DNA of 64,000 nucleotides from an uncultured Eudoraea sp. (GCF_947258525.1 NZ_CAMYIP010000200.1:40926-104925); one strand, 5' to 3'; counted from the stretch's first letter, positions 9,801 to 16,807 are shown. The notes: generated by a model not told the origin, from the sequence alone. Numbers and translations are program-made.

Positions 9801-10264
9801 AACCCGATCCAAGAGAAGATTTATCCGGGAATGATGTGGGTAGAAAGTTGTTGATATTAGCGCGGGAATTGGAGCTCGAAAATGAATTTGATGATATTTC
9901 AATTCAGAATCTTATACCGGTATCCCTGCGCAAGGGAAGTGTAGAGGAATTTTTAAGTGAACTTGAAGTACTAGATGATTTTTTTAGTAAAATTAAAGAA
10001 AACCAGGAACCAAATCATGTGCTCCGATATATTGGCGATTTATATGGTGATTTGCAGAAGGAAAAGGGAAAACTGGATGTAAAACTGATATCTGTCCCTA
10101 AGGAGAGTGCCCTGGGCCAGGTTAAGGGTTCAGATTCCATTATTGAGATTTATACTGAATCGTACGGGGAGCATCCTTTAGTGATTCAAGGAGCAGGAGC
10201 AGGAGCTGCCGTAACCGCTCGTGGTGTTTTTGGGGATATATTACGCATTGCTGAAAAAATATGA
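6860..10264 (+). CDS. MetX - aspartokinase-like - homoserine dehydrogenase fusion
   Basis: A 1134-residue three-part protein. Residues 1 to about 325 are a MetX-type alpha/beta hydrolase (homoserine O-acetyltransferase) with nucleophile Ser128 in GGSLGG, Asp271 and His304 in HGHDAFL. Residues 332 to about 630 are an aspartokinase fold, followed by two ACT-like regulatory units to about 775. The rest is homoserine dehydrogenase with the NAD(P) loop GHGNVGG at 785-791 and TEPDPREDLSGNDVGRK. The kinase signatures are altered: KFGGT is KFGGK (K339), GSD is GSN (N527), TDVDG is THVDG (H547) and DPR is NPE (555-557), so kinase activity is doubtful. The dehydrogenase makes homoserine and MetX acetylates it for MetY. 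The reading frame is intact throughout. Confidence 0.9.
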   Translation: MKELDTILQKLDIPQFKTFGGVVQDIELSYQLFGKDLHSAPIVVVNHALTGNSNVAGDDGWWASLIGDDKCIDTTKYTVLAFNIPGNGYDGFVVDNYKDFVAGDIARIFLLGLKELNIDRIYALIGGSLGGGIAWEMAAINPMLTEHLIPVAADWKSTDWLIANCQIQEQFLVNSKQPVHDARMHAMLCYRTPQSFKARFQRSTNEELQVFNVESWLTHHGKKLNERFQLSAYKLANQLLKTIDITRDGEEAFNNLQNSNTNIHIIGVDSDLFFTANENKDTFKQLAQAKSNVTYGEIQSLHGHDAFLIEFEQMQQLLKGVFDTNGKSARIKILKFGGKSLSNGEGLGRVLDIISGKVENGENIAVVLSAREKATDQLEEILDKAAKGLDYRKDFEDFERYQKHTFKNISLSEEFLELVKLFEGVTLLGDYSPKIKDQVLAYGELISGKLITKLLIGNGINAKLLDSRRLIKTDDTYGDAKLLEDVSRENVIHEFSKLKPDEVPVITGFIASTEADETTTLGRNGSNYTASLIANFLDAEELQNYTHVDGIFTANPEFVSEAQRIEQLSYSEANELANFGATILHAKTIIPLIEKNIPLRILNTFNDDNEGTLISARSSKEGIKSLSVIENEALINLEGRGLLGKVGIDARIFRTLSQNNISVSIISQGSSERGIGLVVNSEKAHLAKRALEMEFESDFQSRDINTITIVDEVSVISIVGQDLSTFHKPYNALIKNQIVPLLFNNTISGKNVSLVVKKSDLHKALNVMHGQIFGISKKINLAIFGHGNVGGTLVDQILDSKKGIEERKGINLNVFALANSKNILLNKNGISKKWEEEINEKGVPYTVEDIFNYARIHHLENLIAIDNTASQNFVANYFEFIENGFDLVSSNKIANTLGFDYYKLIREELAKKQKRYLYETNVGAGLPLIDTIKLLHLSGENITRIKGVFSGSLSFIFNTFSEKDVSFSEILNKAISNGFTEPDPREDLSGNDVGRKLLILARELELENEFDDISIQNLIPVSLRKGSVEEFLSELEVLDDFFSKIKENQEPNHVLRYIGDLYGDLQKEKGKLDVKLISVPKESALGQVKGSDSIIEIYTESYGEHPLVIQGAGAGAAVTARGVFGDILRIAEKI

Positions 10265-10297
10265 TTGGGTTTTGATTAATCTTGATTATAGTAAAAG

Positions 10298-11470
10298 ATG
10301 AAGAAAAAAAAGTTTGAGACCGAGGCCATACGTACCCAAATGGAACGTTCCGGATTTTTGGAACATTCCAGTGCCATGTATCTTACTTCGAGTTTTATTT
10401 TTGAGGATAGTGAAGATATGAGGGCTTCCTTTGCAGAAGAAAAGGATCGGAATATTTATTCAAGATATTCGAACCCAAATACATCAGAATTTATTGAAAA
10501 AGTATGTAAAATGGAAAGCGCAGAGGATGGATTTGCCTTCTCCTCAGGGATGTCTGCCGTTTTTTCAACCTTTGCAGCCTTGTTGAACAGCGGTGATCAC
10601 ATAATTTCAGCACGAAGTATTTTTGGTTCAACCCATAGCCTTTTCACTCAGGTTTTCCCAAAATGGAATATTAGCCATAGCTATTTTAAGATTGACGAAT
10701 TAGATGAATTAGAAAAACTAATTACATCAAAAACCAAAATACTCTATGCAGAATCACCTACAAATCCTGGTGTAGACATTCTGGATCTGGAGGCACTGGG
10801 CCGGTTTTCAAAAAAGCATAAACTCATAATGATTGTCGATAACTGCTTTGCTTCTCCCTATCTTCAACAGCCTATAAAATTTGGTGCGGATCTGGTAATT
10901 CATTCCGGCACAAAACTTATGGACGGACAGGGTAGGGTCTTGGCAGGCATTACGGTTGGCAAAAGAGCTTTAATAGACCAGATTTATCGGTATTCCAGAA
11001 TTACAGGACCTGCCTTATCTCCATTTAATGCTTGGGTTCTATCTAAAAGTCTAGAGACATTAGGCGTAAGAGTAGACCGTCATTGTGAGAATGCGCTAAA
11101 AGTGGCCGAATTTTTAGAAGGTAATAAAAGTGTCAATTGGGTAAAATATCCATTTCTTAAATCGCACCCTCAATACAAGCTTGCCAGGAGACAGATGAAG
11201 GCTGGTGGATGTGTAGTTGCATTCGAGTTAAAGGGAGGCCTAAATGCGGGTAAGAAATTTTTTGACTCCATTGATATGTTGTCACTATCTGCAAATTTGG
11301 GTGATACCCGAAGTATTGTTACACATCCCGCATCTACAACACACAGCAAGTTGTCTGCAGAAGAAAGATTGGAATGTGGAATTACCGATGGAATGGTGCG
11401 AATATCAGTTGGTCTTGAGCATACAGATGATATTATTAACGACATAGGACAGGCCTTAGGTAGGATATGA
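10298..11470 (+). CDS. metZ: MetZ-like O-succinyl/O-acetylhomoserine sulfhydrylase
   Basis: A second PLP enzyme of the trans-sulfuration family, 390 residues. The PLP lysine motif HSGTKLMDGQGRVLAG near residue 205 has the DGQGR signature of MetZ-type sulfhydrylases, and ASTTHSKL near residue 346 completes the site. Because MetX next door should supply O-acetylhomoserine, the true acyl substrate is uncertain; a cystathionine gamma-synthase role is an alternative. It lies 33 bases after the MetX fusion, probably in the same transcript from the metY riboswitch. Confidence 0.8.
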   Translation: MKKKKFETEAIRTQMERSGFLEHSSAMYLTSSFIFEDSEDMRASFAEEKDRNIYSRYSNPNTSEFIEKVCKMESAEDGFAFSSGMSAVFSTFAALLNSGDHIISARSIFGSTHSLFTQVFPKWNISHSYFKIDELDELEKLITSKTKILYAESPTNPGVDILDLEALGRFSKKHKLIMIVDNCFASPYLQQPIKFGADLVIHSGTKLMDGQGRVLAGITVGKRALIDQIYRYSRITGPALSPFNAWVLSKSLETLGVRVDRHCENALKVAEFLEGNKSVNWVKYPFLKSHPQYKLARRQMKAGGCVVAFELKGGLNAGKKFFDSIDMLSLSANLGDTRSIVTHPASTTHSKLSAEERLECGITDGMVRISVGLEHTDDIINDIGQALGRI

Positions 11471-11471
11471 G

Positions 11472-11491
11472 AAATAGGAATATTCCTATTT
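11472..11491. promoter_or_regulatory. Perfect 20-bp palindrome, likely Rrf2 autoregulatory operator
   Basis: AAATAGGAAT followed directly by its exact reverse complement ATTCCTATTT. It begins just after the metZ stop and lies upstream of the -7 element of the Rrf2 gene, where a repressor would block polymerase. A near copy of its core occurs at about 5127-5138. Confidence 0.6.
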
Positions 11492-11495
11492 TGAC

Positions 11496-11503
11496 TATCT
11501 TCG
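11496..11503 (+). promoter_or_regulatory. Promoter -7 element for the Rrf2 gene
   Basis: TATCTTCG differs at one position from TAnnTTTG. It ends four bases before the ATG, so the transcript would start at or next to the start codon (leaderless or nearly so). Confidence 0.5.
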
Positions 11504-11507
11504 CATA

Positions 11508-11921
11508 ATGCTTTCTAAAAAGACAAAATACGGGATAAAGGCCCTTACTTATTTGGCATCTCAAAGCAAACAGGATCCGGTTCAAATTTCGGAAATTGCC
11601 CGGCACGAGAATATTCCTCAAAAGTTTTTGGAAAGTATTTTACTCACTTTGCGAAATACAGGATTTTTAGGATCAAAAAAGGGAAAAGGAGGGGGTTATT
11701 ATTTACTCAAAGATCCTGGTGAAATTCCCATGACAACCGTTATTCGTGTGTTGGAAGGCCCAATTGCCATGGTGCCTTGTGTAAGCCTTAACTTTTACGA
11801 AAAGTGTGACGACTGTCCGGATGAAAATAAATGCACTGTACACAAATTAATGCTTCAGGTACGCGACAGCGTTCTGGAGGTTTACAGAAATAATACGCTT
11901 GCCGATCTTATTTCGGCATAA
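11508..11921 (+). CDS. Rrf2 family transcriptional regulator
   Basis: A 137-residue DNA-binding protein with the Rrf2 winged helix at residues 1-85 (LSKKTKYGIKALTYLA, QISEIARHENIPQKFLESIL, GSKKGKGGGYYL). The C-terminal part has four cysteines (PCVSLNFYEKCDDCPDENKC) that could hold an Fe-S cluster or sense redox or thiols. Relatives include CymR and IscR. It sits between metZ and the sulfate-reduction genes and next to palindromic operators, so a role as sulfur or cysteine regulator is inferred. Its own promoter overlaps a perfect palindrome, pointing to autoregulation. Confidence 0.88.
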   Translation: MLSKKTKYGIKALTYLASQSKQDPVQISEIARHENIPQKFLESILLTLRNTGFLGSKKGKGGGYYLLKDPGEIPMTTVIRVLEGPIAMVPCVSLNFYEKCDDCPDENKCTVHKLMLQVRDSVLEVYRNNTLADLISA

Positions 11922-11986
11922 AAAATCTTCAGAATCTTTGACATTACAATGAATCATTCATAATAATTACCTGATTTTTTAATTAA

Positions 11987-12007
11987 TCTATTAAAACTAT
12001 AGGGTAA
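11987..12007. promoter_or_regulatory. CTAT-N7-ATAG operator, copy 1
   Basis: CTATTAAAACTATAG followed by GGTAA. It is one of three 21-base sites with the same dyad and downstream RSTAA. It lies about 50 bases upstream of the -7 element of the DUF2061-cysH transcript and exactly 80 bases upstream of copy 2. Confidence 0.6.
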
Positions 12008-12053
12008 ACATAATATTGATGAAAATTTAACGTCTTACTTTGAAATATTATTC

Positions 12054-12061
12054 TATTTTTG
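12054..12061 (+). promoter_or_regulatory. Promoter -7 element for DUF2061-cysH
   Basis: TATTTTTG fits TAnnTTTG. Operator copy 2 begins six bases downstream, so it would cover the transcription start. Confidence 0.55.
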
Positions 12062-12066
12062 ATTAC

Positions 12067-12087
12067 TCTATTAAATCCATAGGATAA
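12067..12087. promoter_or_regulatory. CTAT-N7-ATAG operator, copy 2
   Basis: CTATTAAATCCATAG followed by GATAA, the second copy of the dyad. It sits between the promoter and the ATG of the DUF2061 gene, a typical repressor position. Confidence 0.65.
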
Positions 12088-12099
12088 ATTTATTCCAAA

Positions 12100-12363
12100 A
12101 TGATTGCAGACCGAATTTTGATTAATAGGAGATCTGCGAATAGCAGTTATCAAACAGATAGAGTTTCCGAGCAGCCAAAAAGAAGCATAGCAAAGTCAAT
12201 AAGCTGGCGAGCTATCGGGACATTAGACACAATAATTATATCATGGATCATTACCGGAACTCTTTCATTGGCATTTTCTATTGGTTTAGTAGAATTGGTC
12301 ACAAAGATGGTCCTGTATTTTTTACATGAACGAATGTGGAACACCATTAAATGGGGAAGGTAA
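12100..12363 (+). CDS. DUF2061 small membrane protein
   Basis: An 87-residue protein. The N-terminal 25 or so residues are polar, followed by KRSIAKSISWRAIGTLDTIIISWIITG and a second hydrophobic stretch, then the family's terminal ...HERMWNTIKWGR. DUF2061 proteins are predicted two-helix inner-membrane proteins often found beside sulfate-assimilation genes. Here it is first in the transcript with cysH 23 bases behind. Its function is unknown; a role in sulfate or sulfite handling is only suggested by context. Confidence 0.85.
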   Translation: MIADRILINRRSANSSYQTDRVSEQPKRSIAKSISWRAIGTLDTIIISWIITGTLSLAFSIGLVELVTKMVLYFLHERMWNTIKWGR

Positions 12364-12386
12364 TTTTAACTTTAAATATATAAGAT

Positions 12387-13010
12387 ATGAGCTTGTCAAC
12401 ACAGGATATAGAACATTTAAATAATCACTTCAGAGGGATTCCTCCGGAAGAGATAATTTCATGGGCAATTCTATATGGTTCCAAATCTGTGGTTACTACT
12501 AATTTCAGACCATATGAAGTAGCTATATTAAACGCGGTTACGGAGGTTAAATCAGATATACCTGTAATATGGTGCGATACCGGATACAACACCCGCAATA
12601 CCTATAAACACGCCGAAGAATTGATCTCAGGTTTAAATTTAAATATAAAATTGTATGTTCCCACGCAGACAACTGCACACAGAGATGCCGTGATGGGTAT
12701 ACCGGATATTGATGACCCCAGGCATAAAGAATTTACGGAACAAGTTAAACTAGAACCTTTCAGAAGGGCAATGGCTGAATACAAACCAGATGTTTGGTTT
12801 ACTAACCTAAGAAAAGGCCAGACTGCTCTAAGAGATAAACTAAATATTTTAAGCTTAAGTGAAGAGGGAGTGCTAAAAGTAAGTCCGTTTTACCATTGGA
12901 ATGATACACGCCTCGACGCCTATTTAAATGCACGGGGCCTTCCTAACGAGCACAATTATTTTGATCCAACGAAGGTTCTCGAAAACAGGGAGTGCGGTTT
13001 ACACACCTAG
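12387..13010 (+). CDS. cysH: Phosphoadenosine phosphosulfate reductase
   Basis: Reduces activated sulfate to sulfite using thioredoxin. At 207 residues it is somewhat shorter than E. coli CysH. The PP-loop-like N-terminus (SWAILYGSKSVVTTNF) lies near residue 25, VIWCDTGYNT near residue 50, and the C-terminal redox cysteine is in ECGLHT. It lacks the CC and CxxC pairs that bind the [4Fe-4S] cluster of APS reductases, so PAPS is the expected substrate. No cysD, cysN or cysC follows in this window, although these usually accompany it. Confidence 0.9.
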   Translation: MSLSTQDIEHLNNHFRGIPPEEIISWAILYGSKSVVTTNFRPYEVAILNAVTEVKSDIPVIWCDTGYNTRNTYKHAEELISGLNLNIKLYVPTQTTAHRDAVMGIPDIDDPRHKEFTEQVKLEPFRRAMAEYKPDVWFTNLRKGQTALRDKLNILSLSEEGVLKVSPFYHWNDTRLDAYLNARGLPNEHNYFDPTKVLENRECGLHT

Positions 13011-13089
13011 GATCCACAAAGGATTAGCTTGCTAGAGGACTAAAGGATATTTAGAGATATCATAATTAAGACCTATTCATTTTAATAAA

Positions 13090-13110
13090 TCTATTTAATA
13101 CATAGACTAA
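13090..13110. promoter_or_regulatory. CTAT-N7-ATAG operator, copy 3
   Basis: CTATTTAATACATAG followed by ACTAA. It ends ten bases before the sulfite reductase start. No clear -7 element is visible in the 110-base gap after cysH (13011-13120), but the operator implies separate control at this point. Confidence 0.6.
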
Positions 13111-13120
13111 GTAGAATATT

Positions 13121-15211
13121 ATGCAAAGTTTTAGAACTGAAATAGAAAATCCCATAGTAGAAAAAGACATTATTGAGCTGGAGAAAAAAATCAGGGAGTT
13201 CAAAGGTGGAACTATTGATAAGGAAAAATTCAGGAGTCTGCGCCTGGCCCGAGGGGTTTATGGACAAAGACAGCCTGGTGTTCAAATGATTCGTATAAAA
13301 TTACCCTATGGAAAAGTGAGCTCAAGGCAACTGCATAGGATTTCGGATGTAGCAGATGAATATTCCACCGGAAGACTGCACATTACAACACGGCAGGACA
13401 TTCAGATACATTATGTAGACCTGGAACGTACCCCTGAACTTTGGGCCAAACTGGAAAAGAATGAGGTAACACTTAGAGAAGCGTGTGGCAATACCGTAAG
13501 AAATGTTACCGCAAGTGAAACATCTGGGATAGACAGTGATGAACCGTTTGATGTATCACCATATGCTCAGGCCGTTTTCGAATATTTTTTGAGAAATCCA
13601 GTTGGTCAGGAAATGGGCCGTAAGTTCAAAGTTTCATTTTCTTGTAGTGATACAGATACCGGACTATCTTATATGCATGATCTGGGTTTTATAGCCAAAA
13701 TTCAAGAGGGTGTAAAAGGTTTTAAAGTAATGCTGGGAGGAGGTTTGGGTTCACAACCTCGTCATGCAGATGAACTATTTTCATTTCTTCCAAGCGATGA
13801 AATAATTCCTATGATGGAAACTGTTGTTCGTGTTTTTGACAGATATGGTGAAAGAAAGAGCAGAGCTAAAGCAAGACTGAAGTTTTTATTAAAGGATTTA
13901 GGCTTGGAAGCCTTTAGAGAATTATTAATTGCAGAAAAGAAAGCGATACCTTACAAACGGTACCCCATTGATGTAAGCTCTTATCCTAAGGTGGTTATTT
14001 CAGATGCGCAGGTTCAGCCAGTAATTATTGAAGATACGGGTGCTTTTGAACAATGGAAAGCAACCAATCTGGTTAGACAAAAACAATCCGGATATGTTGC
14101 TATTGGAATAAAGGTAATGCTAGGAGATTTTTATACAGATAAAGCCAGATTGCTGGCGGAGTTGGTTGAAAGGTATGCGGCAGGTGAAATTCGCTTAACC
14201 CTAAGACAGAATATCCTAATTCCCTATGTAAAAGAATCACTGATTCCTTTTTTCTATACTGAACTTAAAAAACTTGGGTTTGCAGATGCGGGCTATAACA
14301 AGGCAATAGATATTACAGCTTGTCCGGGCACTGACACCTGCAACCTAGGAATTGCAAGCAGTACGGGAATAGCTTCGGAATTAGAACGCGTTATAAAAAC
14401 AGAATACCCGCAATATGTAAATAATGCAGATGTAGTCATTAAAATTAGTGGTTGTATGAATGCTTGCGGTCAGCATTCTATGGCTAATATTGGTTTTCAG
14501 GGCATGTCAATACGAACTAAGGAAAAGTTGGTTGCACCTGCTTTGCAAGTATTGCTTGGAGGGGGCAATTTAGGAGATGGACAGGGCTTATTTGCTGATA
14601 AAGTAATTAAGATTCCAAGTAAAAAAGGGCCGGCAGCTCTTAGAAAGATATTAGACGATTTTGAGATTAATGGTAAAGACGCATCTTATGAATCTTATTA
14701 TGCAGAAAAAGGCGAGTATTATTTTTATGAACTTCTTAAGCCATTAGCGGATATTGAAAATTTAGCTCCTGAAGATTATTTGGATTGGGGAAGTAACAAG
14801 AGATATCAGAAGGCAATTGGAATAGGAGAGTGCGCCGGGGTGGTAATAGATTTAATTGCCACATTGTTATTTGAAAGTGAAGAAAAGATACACAATGCTA
14901 AAGAAGCTATTACTGAAGAGAAATGGGCTGCAAGTATTTATTATTCCTATTCTTCTATGGTAAATACGGCCAAGGCACTTCTGACTGCCGAAAAAACCAA
15001 AACAAATACCCACAACAGCATAATAAAGGATTTCGACACCTATTTTGTTGCAAACAGCAGAATAGAACTGAATTGCTCATTCGAAGATTTGGTTTTGCAA
15101 TTGAATAAAAATGAACCTGAGCAGAACTTCGCTAAAAACTATCTCGCTAATGCTGAGGAGTTCTTAAACAAGGTGGAAGCCTATAGAAAACAGGAATTGA
15201 TTCATGCATAA
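13121..15211 (+). CDS. Siroheme sulfite/nitrite reductase with C-terminal HEPN domain
   Basis: A 696-residue enzyme. Residues 1 to about 560 are a ferredoxin-type sulfite/nitrite reductase with two half-repeats. The [4Fe-4S]-siroheme ligands are in TACPGTDTCNLG (Cys-x5-Cys) and SGCMNACGQH (Cys-x3-Cys), near residues 405-450. Residues from about 580 form a helical HEPN-like domain (YYSYSSMVNTAKALLTAEKTKTNTH); I do not see the R-x4-6-H motif of HEPN RNases. The neighbours cysH and siroheme genes indicate sulfite reduction to sulfide rather than nitrite reduction. The next gene overlaps its end by eight bases. Confidence 0.9.
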   Translation: MQSFRTEIENPIVEKDIIELEKKIREFKGGTIDKEKFRSLRLARGVYGQRQPGVQMIRIKLPYGKVSSRQLHRISDVADEYSTGRLHITTRQDIQIHYVDLERTPELWAKLEKNEVTLREACGNTVRNVTASETSGIDSDEPFDVSPYAQAVFEYFLRNPVGQEMGRKFKVSFSCSDTDTGLSYMHDLGFIAKIQEGVKGFKVMLGGGLGSQPRHADELFSFLPSDEIIPMMETVVRVFDRYGERKSRAKARLKFLLKDLGLEAFRELLIAEKKAIPYKRYPIDVSSYPKVVISDAQVQPVIIEDTGAFEQWKATNLVRQKQSGYVAIGIKVMLGDFYTDKARLLAELVERYAAGEIRLTLRQNILIPYVKESLIPFFYTELKKLGFADAGYNKAIDITACPGTDTCNLGIASSTGIASELERVIKTEYPQYVNNADVVIKISGCMNACGQHSMANIGFQGMSIRTKEKLVAPALQVLLGGGNLGDGQGLFADKVIKIPSKKGPAALRKILDDFEINGKDASYESYYAEKGEYYFYELLKPLADIENLAPEDYLDWGSNKRYQKAIGIGECAGVVIDLIATLLFESEEKIHNAKEAITEEKWAASIYYSYSSMVNTAKALLTAEKTKTNTHNSIIKDFDTYFVANSRIELNCSFEDLVLQLNKNEPEQNFAKNYLANAEEFLNKVEAYRKQELIHA

Positions 15212-15968
15212 AAAAGGAAAATTAACAGTCGTTGGGGCAGGTCCGGGAGATTTAGAACTAATCACAGTAAAAGCAATTAAAGCTTTACAGGATGCGGATG
15301 TGGTTCTTTACGATGCCCTTGTAGACAAATCTTTATTGGAATATGCTGATAAGGCAGAGCATATTTTTGTTGGCAAGCGGAAAGGATGTTATGCCTTTCA
15401 TCAAGATCAGATCAATGAATTAATCGTGCAAAGAGTACAAAGCAGGGGTCATGTGGTACGATTAAAAGGTGGTGATCCTTTTGTTTTTGGTCGTGGGGCC
15501 GAGGAAATGGCTTATGCGGCAGGCTATGGCCTTGAAGTGGCAATAGTTCCTGGTATTTCATCATGCATCTCCGTTCCGGCATCTCAGAATATCCCGGTTA
15601 CCAAAAGAGGCGCTGCAGAGAGTTTCTGGGTAATTACCGGAACCACTAAAGAACATAAACTCTCTTCAGACATTCACCTTGCTGCTAAATCAAATGCTAC
15701 GGTAGTCATATTAATGGGGATGTCTAAACTCTCGGCCATCGTAGAGCTATTTGCTAAAGAGAACAAAACCGATACGCCCGTTGCAATTATTCAAAATGGC
15801 ACAAAAGAAGAAGAACGAATTGGAGTTGGAACAATTAATACAATAAAAAGTATAGTTGAAAAACAAAAATTAAGCAACCCGGCTATAATTATTATAGGAG
15901 AAGTGGTAAAACACCGACGCCAAATTATTCAAATTGGCCGCCAGTACGAATATCAAATTACAGAATAA
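15204..15968 (+). CDS. cobA: Uroporphyrinogen-III C-methyltransferase
   Basis: Makes precorrin-2 from uroporphyrinogen III with two SAM, the first siroheme step. The 254-residue length fits the single-domain SUMT. Motifs are VVGAGPGDLELITVKA at the N-terminus, RLKGGDPFVFGRGAEE near residue 90 and VPGISSCISVPA near residue 118. It overlaps the sulfite reductase by eight bases, indicating translational coupling with the enzyme that needs siroheme. Confidence 0.95.
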   Translation: MHKKGKLTVVGAGPGDLELITVKAIKALQDADVVLYDALVDKSLLEYADKAEHIFVGKRKGCYAFHQDQINELIVQRVQSRGHVVRLKGGDPFVFGRGAEEMAYAAGYGLEVAIVPGISSCISVPASQNIPVTKRGAAESFWVITGTTKEHKLSSDIHLAAKSNATVVILMGMSKLSAIVELFAKENKTDTPVAIIQNGTKEEERIGVGTINTIKSIVEKQKLSNPAIIIIGEVVKHRRQIIQIGRQYEYQITE

Positions 15969-16552
15969 TGGAAAGGAATAATTTATATCCGATTTTTCTA
16001 AAGACAAAGTCGCTTCATATTTTGATAGTTGGAGGGGGTAATGTAGCGGAAGAAAAATTATCCTTTTTAACTAAATCCAGTCCGGATGCTAAAATTACCA
16101 TGGTAGCCTCTATGTTTAGAGAAAACACTTTTAATCTGGCCAGAATTTTTGATGTTGAGCTTATTAAATCAGCTTACAGTATTGATTTTCTAAAAGGGAA
16201 ACACATCGTTATTGCTACCACAGACTTACCTGAAGTAAACATGCAAGTATACAATGACTGCAGAAGTATGAATAAATTAGTGAATGTTGCAGACAATCCT
16301 CCTTACTGTGATTTTTATATGGGAGGTATTGTAACCAAAGGGAACGTAAAAATAGCTATATCTACTAACGGGAAGTCCCCAACAACTGCTAAGAGATTGA
16401 GGCAATTTTTTGAAGATGTGATACCTGAAGATATTAGCAGGATGGTTCAGAATCTAAATAGATATAGAAGAACAATAAAAGGAGATTTTGAGCAGAAGGT
16501 TAACGCAATGAACGAAGTAACAGAAATACTGGTTTCAAATACTAATGATTAG
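15968..16552 (+). CDS. Precorrin-2 dehydrogenase / sirohydrochlorin ferrochelatase (Met8/CysG-N type)
   Basis: A 194-residue NAD-dependent protein with an N-terminal Rossmann loop (ILIVGGGNVAEEKLSFL) and the family stretch IATTDLPEVNMQVYNDCRSMNKLVNVADNPPYCDFYMGG, followed by IAISTNGKSPTTAKRLRQFFE. It oxidises precorrin-2 and may insert iron to complete siroheme. Its start shares one base with the cobA stop. It is the last gene of the sulfite-reduction operon. Confidence 0.9.
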   Translation: MERNNLYPIFLKTKSLHILIVGGGNVAEEKLSFLTKSSPDAKITMVASMFRENTFNLARIFDVELIKSAYSIDFLKGKHIVIATTDLPEVNMQVYNDCRSMNKLVNVADNPPYCDFYMGGIVTKGNVKIAISTNGKSPTTAKRLRQFFEDVIPEDISRMVQNLNRYRRTIKGDFEQKVNAMNEVTEILVSNTND

Positions 16553-16751
16553 CTTTGTTTCCGATTAATTTGTTAAACACCAATTAAGGTACCACTAAAA
16601 GTGACGAACTGAAGCAAATAAAAAGAAAGCTCTTCTTTACAATAAATTCACTGAATTCGATAATTAGCATTAAGTAATCTTTGTAACTAAAAAGAAATAT
16701 CTCAATAGGTTTGCAGATAATCGTAAGAAAGGCAAAAATAGTCTATTTTAC

Positions 16752-16787
16752 TTGTTTTTAAATGGCACGTGGCGTTTCTTTGTGCCA
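16752..16787 (+). promoter_or_regulatory. Probable promoter of the metH leader with overlapping dyad
   Basis: TTG (16752-16754), 20 bases, then TTTCTTTG (16775-16782), a one-mismatch TAnnTTTG. The inverted repeat TGGCAC (16763-16768)/GTGCCA (16782-16787) brackets the -7 element and could be an operator. The stretch from the previous gene (16553-16751) shows nothing else recognisable. Confidence 0.45.
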
Positions 16788-16807
16788 GTTCATTACAACA
16801 TTGACAT

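Noticed and set aside
13012..13089. Remnant of cysD or cysN in the gap after cysH
   Set aside because: No frame or recognisable motif of either gene survives in these bases; only their absence can be stated.
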